Assembly: GCF_018320785.1 (NCBI RefSeq)
Contig: NC_054875.1
Span: 30,013,157-30,077,156 of the forward strand
DNA length: 64,000 nucleotides
Source of the DNA: Cheilinus undulatus
Taxonomy: Eukaryota; Chordata; Actinopteri; Labriformes; Labridae
Direction: 5' to 3'
The notes under the pieces are model-generated. The model worked only from the letters and a program-made list of their open reading frames with translations, was not told the origin of the DNA and did not search any database. The position numbers and the translations under genes are program-made. Positions within the stretch are counted from its first letter, which is position 1, and the number at the start of each line of letters is the position of its first letter. Below, in pieces: positions 63,920 through 64,000 of the stretch.

Positions 63920-64000
63920 CGTTTTTAAAACAAAACTTCACACAACTGCTAGTTGAGACCTCAAACTACACAAAAATCCAGTTCATTATTGTGTATAACA

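Larger units (their letters stand above)
61994..64000. other. Right-hand spacer
   Basis: I recognise no gene here. It holds a possible hAT terminus near 62345, a retroposon-like tail at 63290-63351 and a T8 then G11-12 run at 63901-63919. The missing 5' exon of mtg2 could be here, but I could not identify it. Confidence 0.5.

Noticed and set aside
1-64000. CRISPR arrays, operons, tRNA or rRNA genes, and the miR-1/miR-133 pair known near human 20q13.33
   Set aside because: I looked for regular repeat-spacer arrays, cloverleaf genes and the mature microRNA sequences and saw none.

Overview
The window reads as vertebrate, almost certainly ray-finned (teleost) fish, genomic DNA. It is AT-rich, genes are split into many short exons with GT-AG introns, and introns and spacers are full of Tc1/mariner and hAT elements and short inverted-repeat transposons of the kinds typical of fish. 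There are no bacterial operons, ribosome-binding sites or CRISPR arrays.

Layout. About 1-3.2 kb is spacer upstream of the first gene. About 3.2-18.75 kb (+) is a cadherin-26-like gene (copy A), of which 17 coding exons join in frame to 806 codons; its start and signal-peptide exon could not be placed. About 19.3-25.5 kb is a repeat-rich spacer. About 25.5-43.4 kb (+) is a second, complete cadherin-26-like gene (copy B), 17 coding exons and 841 codons. The two are tandem paralogues: exon order and intron phases match through the extracellular region. About 43.4-51.6 kb is spacer with nothing I recognise. At 51.6-55.5 kb (-) a five-coding-exon gene encodes a 228-residue DUF218 (YdcF/SanA/ElyC-like) protein. 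At 56.9-58.3 kb (-) lie the last five exons of mtg2 (Obg-family mitochondrial ribosome GTPase); its N-terminal exon was not found. About 58.6-62.0 kb holds two Tc1-like transposons side by side, both with decayed transposase genes. The last 2 kb is spacer with transposon remnants.

The two cadherins are cell-surface adhesion proteins with five extracellular cadherin repeats, one membrane span and a cytoplasmic tail. Copy A keeps a recognisable catenin-binding segment at its C-terminus; in copy B the same segment is strongly diverged. MTG2 and the DUF218 protein are unrelated housekeeping-type genes. CDH26 and MTG2 both lie on human 20q13.33, which supports the assignments through conserved synteny.

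Mobile DNA makes up much of the rest: a third Tc1-like element inside copy A, a roughly 2.6 kb long-inverted-repeat element with a hAT remnant nested in it, another nested pair at 20.5-21.5 kb, an 830-bp element with a clear 5-bp target duplication, and several short inverted-repeat elements. I did not find a convincing new multi-gene system. The items most worth a second look are the vertebrate DUF218 gene, the divergence between the tandem cdh26 copies (including the problem at the start of copy A and a GC-AG intron), and the long inverted-repeat element. All exon limits were set by eye from splice sites, reading frame and family similarity.
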